This document shows, piece after piece, positions 6,232 to 8,758 of a stretch of DNA of 8,758 bases. Source of the DNA: Clostridiales bacterium (GTDB taxonomy: Bacteria > Bacillota > Clostridia > WRLR01); the NCBI GenBank assembly GCA_031263625.1, contig JAISFK010000494.1, forward strand, positions 1-8,758, given 5' to 3'. A program made the position numbers and the translations under genes. Numbering within the stretch: position 1 is the first letter of the stretch; the number at the start of each line of letters is the position of its first letter. Below the pieces are notes generated by a model. It ran no database searches. It saw only the letters and a program-made list of their open reading frames with translations, and had not been told where the DNA came from.

Positions 6232-6258
6232 GCCGGATTGCCCGGACTGCCCGGATTG
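6232..6258. repeat. Three tandem 9-bp units downstream of the VanW gene
   Basis: The units gccggattg, cccggactg and cccggattg lie end to end at 6232-6240, 6241-6249 and 6250-6258. They fall in the untranslated region just after the VanW stop codon. Nothing suggests they are coded. Confidence 0.6.
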
Positions 6259-6299
6259 CGCGGCCAGCGGCCGCGCCGCGTCGCCGATGGCCCGACGGC

Positions 6300-8507
6300 C
6301 TACGCCGCGTCGCCGATAATTCCGGCGCCGCTGCCGACGCTGGCGTCGCCGCCGCTCTCCTGCTGGCCCGCCGTGGCCCTTGGCCTGGGCGTCCTGGTCG
6401 CCGCCGGCGCGCTTTCGCCGCCCGCCGCGCCCGATTCGCCGCCGGCCCCCTCGGTTCCGCCGCCCGCGTCAGCGCCGCCCGCGCCCGCCGCGTCGGACGG
6501 CTCCTGCGGCGCCTTCGTCGGCCTTGGCGTCCTTGCCGGCCTCGGCGTCCTTTCCGGCGAGGCCGCAGGGTCTGACGGGCCGCCCGCGTCGCCCGCGCCT
6601 CCCGCATTGCCCGCTCCCGGATCGCCGGTCTCGCCCGCCGCGCCGCCGGCTTCAGACGGCTCGCCGCCCGCGCCCGCGTTGCCCGCGCCGCCCGCTCCCG
6701 CATCGCCTGCGCCCGCTCCCGCGCCCGTCGCCGCCGCCGGGTCGCTCACGAAATTCTCCTCGCCCTCAGCAGGCAGCAGCACCGTGGGCTCCGGCGTCGC
6801 CTCGCCCTCCGGCGCGGGCATCGTGCCGACGGTGACGAGCTGCTTCATGCTCTTGTATTTGTTCGTCGCGAGCTTTGTCGTCTTCGCGGGCTCGCTGCCG
6901 ATCTGCTCCGTCTTGTAGGACTCGATCGTGTACCCCGTCTTGCCCGCCTGGCGGACGACCCTCGTCCCCTCCGGCAGCGTCGGGTCCTCCGTGATCTCCT
7001 CCTCGAACGGCGTCGTTGAAATGAGCTTGTGCGAGAACTCTATTTTTTTCTTGGGGCCGACCTGCGTGCCGGATATCGAAAACGATATGGTCGTGCCGTC
7101 CACGCCGCCCTCGATCCTGATCGGGTGGCCCGTGCTGTTCTTGAACTTGAAATCCGGCTGGGGGTACGACACGGTGGCGTCGAAGCCCTGCTCCACGTAT
7201 GTGACGATGTACGAGTGGTTCTGCCTCGCCGAAACCTCAAGATCGGCGTACAGCACGGCGTTGTACAGCGTGGACGACACCTGGCATATGCCGCCGCCGA
7301 TGTCGTCGAGGAGCTGCCCGTTCATGAACGCGCCGGCCATCTGGTAGCCCGCGGCCGCCGTGCGCTGCCCGACGACCTCGTTGAAGGCGAACTCGTCGCC
7401 CGGCGCCATGACAAAGCCGGCGATCTTCTCGGACGCGAGCGACATGTTGGTCTTCCTGTTCTTGTTGTTCGTGGAGTTGACGGAGAAGTTCGTCGAGGCC
7501 GAGCCCAGCTTGTCCTGGAAAAACGCCCCGTCCAGATCGGCTCGCTTTATGGCGGGCTCGACTTTCGTCAGCGGCACCGTCACCTCGTCCTCGCTGTTGG
7601 AGTTGAGCGAGGCTATGGCGTTGCCGAGCAGGATTTTGTCAACGGTCTGCCCCACCACCTCCGGCACGATCTCGACCGTCTTGTGGTCAACGACCCTGTA
7701 CGCGGCGTCCACGGGCTCCTTGTATATCGTGTTGAAAATTCTGTCGGCGTTCAGGCTGTCCGGCTCGGACATCTTGAGCTTCACTTCTATCGTGGCGCTC
7801 TCGAAATTTTCGAGCGCCGACTTGAGCTGGTCCGCGAGATCGTCCTTGTCTATGCTGACGCCCGTCCGGCCGGGCTTGATGATCACGGACGCGGGCGTGT
7901 AGCGAACCTCGGCGTCCTCGGAGAGCACGCCGGCCTCCTCCGCTATGGCGTTGGCGATCTCGTCGGCCTTGTCGTGGTTGTACGTGAAAACCATGTCCAC
8001 GCCGACGCTGTTCCTGGACGCGGACGAGATGTCCTGCAGGCGCTTGACTGGGTTGCCGTCCCTGCCCACGCTGAACGCCTCCTGGGCCGCGCTCTCGATG
8101 TCGTATGAAACGCCGAGATCCGAGAAGCTGAACGTCTTCGTCACGTCGTTGATCTTGATGGTGATCTCCTTCTCGTTGAGATCGCCGCCGAACTCCTCGT
8201 CGAGGAAGCTCAAAAGCTCGTCATACGTGAACCCCGAAACGTCGGCGCTGTTGACATGCACGCCCGCGTACACGTTCTCGTTGGCAAGCAAGGTGGACGA
8301 CTGGCGGTAGATGAAGACCAGCGCGAATATGATCATGATCGAAACGGCGATCAGAAACACGTTGACGATCTGCGTCATGCGCGCCTTGGCGGAGACGCCG
8401 CTCCGCCTGCCCGCCTGCCTCGGCCTCTGCTGCTGCCTGGGCTGCGGCGCCCGGCCGGCCGGGCGCGCGCCGCCGCGCCGCGCTCCTGTTCTGTCTATAG
8501 CTGGCAT
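6300..8507 (-). CDS. VanW-domain, G5-domain membrane-anchored cell-wall protein
   Basis: A 735-residue protein. Residues 1-43 are basic (11 Arg) and probably cytoplasmic; 47-67 form one hydrophobic helix (IVNVFLIAVSIMIIFALVFIY) that likely anchors the protein with its C-terminus outside. Residues ~75-330 look like the PG-binding-4 repeats that usually precede VanW. The VanW domain, ~340-470, is clear: DEFAFNEVVGQRTAAAGY, then GGGICQVSSTLYNAVL (404-419, with conserved C408), NHSYIVTYV and DFKFKNSTGHPIRI. A G5-like domain follows (~492-562). Residues ~563-735 are an Ala/Gly/Pro/Glu tail with three RTPRP motifs (653, 659, 705), resembling a wall-spanning or disordered segment. The biochemical role of VanW is not established; it is named from vancomycin-resistance clusters, but no van genes are here and resistance should not be inferred. 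ATG 8507 has AAAGAGG at 8514-8520. It appears to have its own promoter and is separate from alaS. Confidence 0.94.
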   Translation of the reverse strand: MPAIDRTGARRGGARPAGRAPQPRQQQRPRQAGRRSGVSAKARMTQIVNVFLIAVSIMIIFALVFIYRQSSTLLANENVYAGVHVNSADVSGFTYDELLSFLDEEFGGDLNEKEITIKINDVTKTFSFSDLGVSYDIESAAQEAFSVGRDGNPVKRLQDISSASRNSVGVDMVFTYNHDKADEIANAIAEEAGVLSEDAEVRYTPASVIIKPGRTGVSIDKDDLADQLKSALENFESATIEVKLKMSEPDSLNADRIFNTIYKEPVDAAYRVVDHKTVEIVPEVVGQTVDKILLGNAIASLNSNSEDEVTVPLTKVEPAIKRADLDGAFFQDKLGSASTNFSVNSTNNKNRKTNMSLASEKIAGFVMAPGDEFAFNEVVGQRTAAAGYQMAGAFMNGQLLDDIGGGICQVSSTLYNAVLYADLEVSARQNHSYIVTYVEQGFDATVSYPQPDFKFKNSTGHPIRIEGGVDGTTISFSISGTQVGPKKKIEFSHKLISTTPFEEEITEDPTLPEGTRVVRQAGKTGYTIESYKTEQIGSEPAKTTKLATNKYKSMKQLVTVGTMPAPEGEATPEPTVLLPAEGEENFVSDPAAATGAGAGAGDAGAGGAGNAGAGGEPSEAGGAAGETGDPGAGNAGGAGDAGGPSDPAASPERTPRPARTPRPTKAPQEPSDAAGAGGADAGGGTEGAGGESGAAGGESAPAATRTPRPRATAGQQESGGDASVGSGAGIIGDAA

Positions 8508-8513
8508 TTAAAA

Positions 8514-8520
8514 CCTCTTT
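8514..8520 (-). promoter_or_regulatory. Ribosome binding site of the VanW gene
   Basis: The minus strand reads AAAGAGG, followed by 6 nt and then the ATG at 8507. It is a well-spaced Shine-Dalgarno and supports this start over the internal Met44, which sits just before the membrane helix. Confidence 0.75.
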
Positions 8521-8549
8521 TTCCGTCGGCTCTTTCCATTGCCTTCTTT

Positions 8550-8580
8550 AATGTTCCTGCCCGTCAATGTTCCTGCCCGT
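8550..8580. repeat. 15-bp direct repeat in the VanW leader
   Basis: aatgttcctgcccgt is repeated exactly at 8550-8564 and 8566-8580, with one base between (16-bp period). It lies inside the predicted 5' untranslated region, ~40-70 bases ahead of the VanW start. Confidence 0.8.
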
Positions 8581-8645
8581 TTATTTCTATCTGCTTATAT
8601 TTGTTGCTTTCTTAATTATTCCCCGTTTACAGAATACTAATAATT

Positions 8646-8674
8646 ATTTTACGGGCTATGGCATGAATTATCAA
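8646..8674 (-). promoter_or_regulatory. Promoter of the VanW gene
   Basis: On the minus strand TTGATA (8669-8674, 5/6) and TAAAAT (8646-8651, 5/6) are separated by exactly 17 bp. The predicted start near 8639 gives a leader of ~130 nt that contains the 15-bp direct repeat. Confidence 0.65.
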
Positions 8675-8735
8675 CTCATTTTTTCTAATATTTATATTAC
8701 CGTTTTATTACGGCTCGCCCGCTCGGGCGCGCAGG

Positions 8736-8758
8736 GCGGAACATGCGGCAGAACATGC
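8736..8758. repeat. Two 11-bp near-identical repeats at the window edge
   Basis: gcggaacatgc (8736-8746) and gcagaacatgc (8748-8758) differ at one base and have a 12-bp period. More copies may lie beyond the window edge. Read on the minus strand they resemble the ATGTTC part of the VanW-leader repeat. Confidence 0.5.

Larger units (their letters stand above)
8508..8758. other. AT-rich gene-free region upstream of the VanW gene
   Basis: This stretch holds the VanW promoter, its leader and small repeats. Base composition shifts from strongly GC-rich in the gene to AT-rich between about 8580 and 8710, then back to GC-rich at the edge. An inverted repeat CGCCCG-ct-CGGGCG lies at 8716-8729. The last ~45 bases could be the 3' end of a minus-strand gene beyond the edge (a frame ending at a TAA near 8710), but that is too short to call. 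Confidence 0.6.

Noticed and set aside
6232..6299. Stop-codon read-through giving a collagen-like (GNPGSPGNP) extension of the VanW protein
   Set aside because: The apparent pattern comes from a 9-bp repeat over a short stretch after a normal TAG; nothing supports recoding.
7029..8108. 359-codon plus-strand open frame opposite the VanW gene
   Set aside because: It is antisense to the conserved PG-binding and VanW region, is biased to Arg/Val/Leu, and shows no recognisable domain; it is a shadow frame.
6300..8507. Vancomycin-resistance gene
   Set aside because: VanW-domain proteins are widespread in Gram-positive bacteria and no vanHAX, vanY or vanRS genes are in the window, so the domain name does not imply resistance.

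Overview
The window comes from a GC-rich bacterium, most likely a Gram-positive of the Bacillota (class Clostridia or close to it). The support is an alanyl-tRNA synthetase of the subtype I associate with Clostridia (GMAPLKPYFTG, TCQKCIRTPDIENVGKT and a CxCGxPDC-like cysteine cluster), a membrane-anchored VanW/G5 protein, and a CsaB-type polysaccharide pyruvyl transferase, an enzyme typical of S-layer/SLH wall anchoring. The order cannot be fixed from the sequence alone. All four genes lie on the minus strand, so the region reads right to left, and I see no credible plus-strand gene.

Right to left: (i) 8508-8758 is an AT-rich, gene-free stretch with a strong predicted promoter (TTGATA-17-TAAAAT) and small repeats. 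(ii) 8507-6300 encodes a VanW-domain wall protein: basic cytoplasmic N-terminus, one membrane helix, PG-binding-4-like region, VanW domain, G5 domain and a long Ala/Gly/Pro tail. (iii) 6299-5941 is a gene-free spacer with a perfect 12-bp-stem GC hairpin, a near-consensus promoter (TTGACA-17-TATACT), a 21-bp perfect dyad and a second promoter with a perfect TATAAT. (iv) 5940-2911 is alaS, with an unusual N-terminal extension and a ~90-residue low-complexity insert. (v) 2811-2413 is a HIT-family hydrolase. (vi) 2258 to the left edge is one continuous frame that joins a GT4 glycosyltransferase to a CsaB-like pyruvyl transferase; its C-terminus lies outside the window.

alaS, hit and the GT4-CsaB gene are probably co-transcribed from the two promoters upstream of alaS, since I find no convincing promoter between them. 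The VanW gene is a separate unit. Functionally the window mixes translation (AlaRS), nucleotide hydrolysis (HIT) and cell-envelope work (GT4-CsaB, VanW).

The most notable points are the GT4-CsaB fusion and the recurrence of repeat-derived Gly/Ala/Asp-rich segments, with a common GDAGAG motif, in three unrelated proteins, one of them an essential tRNA synthetase. I found no CRISPR array, tRNA, rRNA, transposase or obvious mobile element. No previously undescribed multi-gene system is evident; the fusion is the best candidate for something new.
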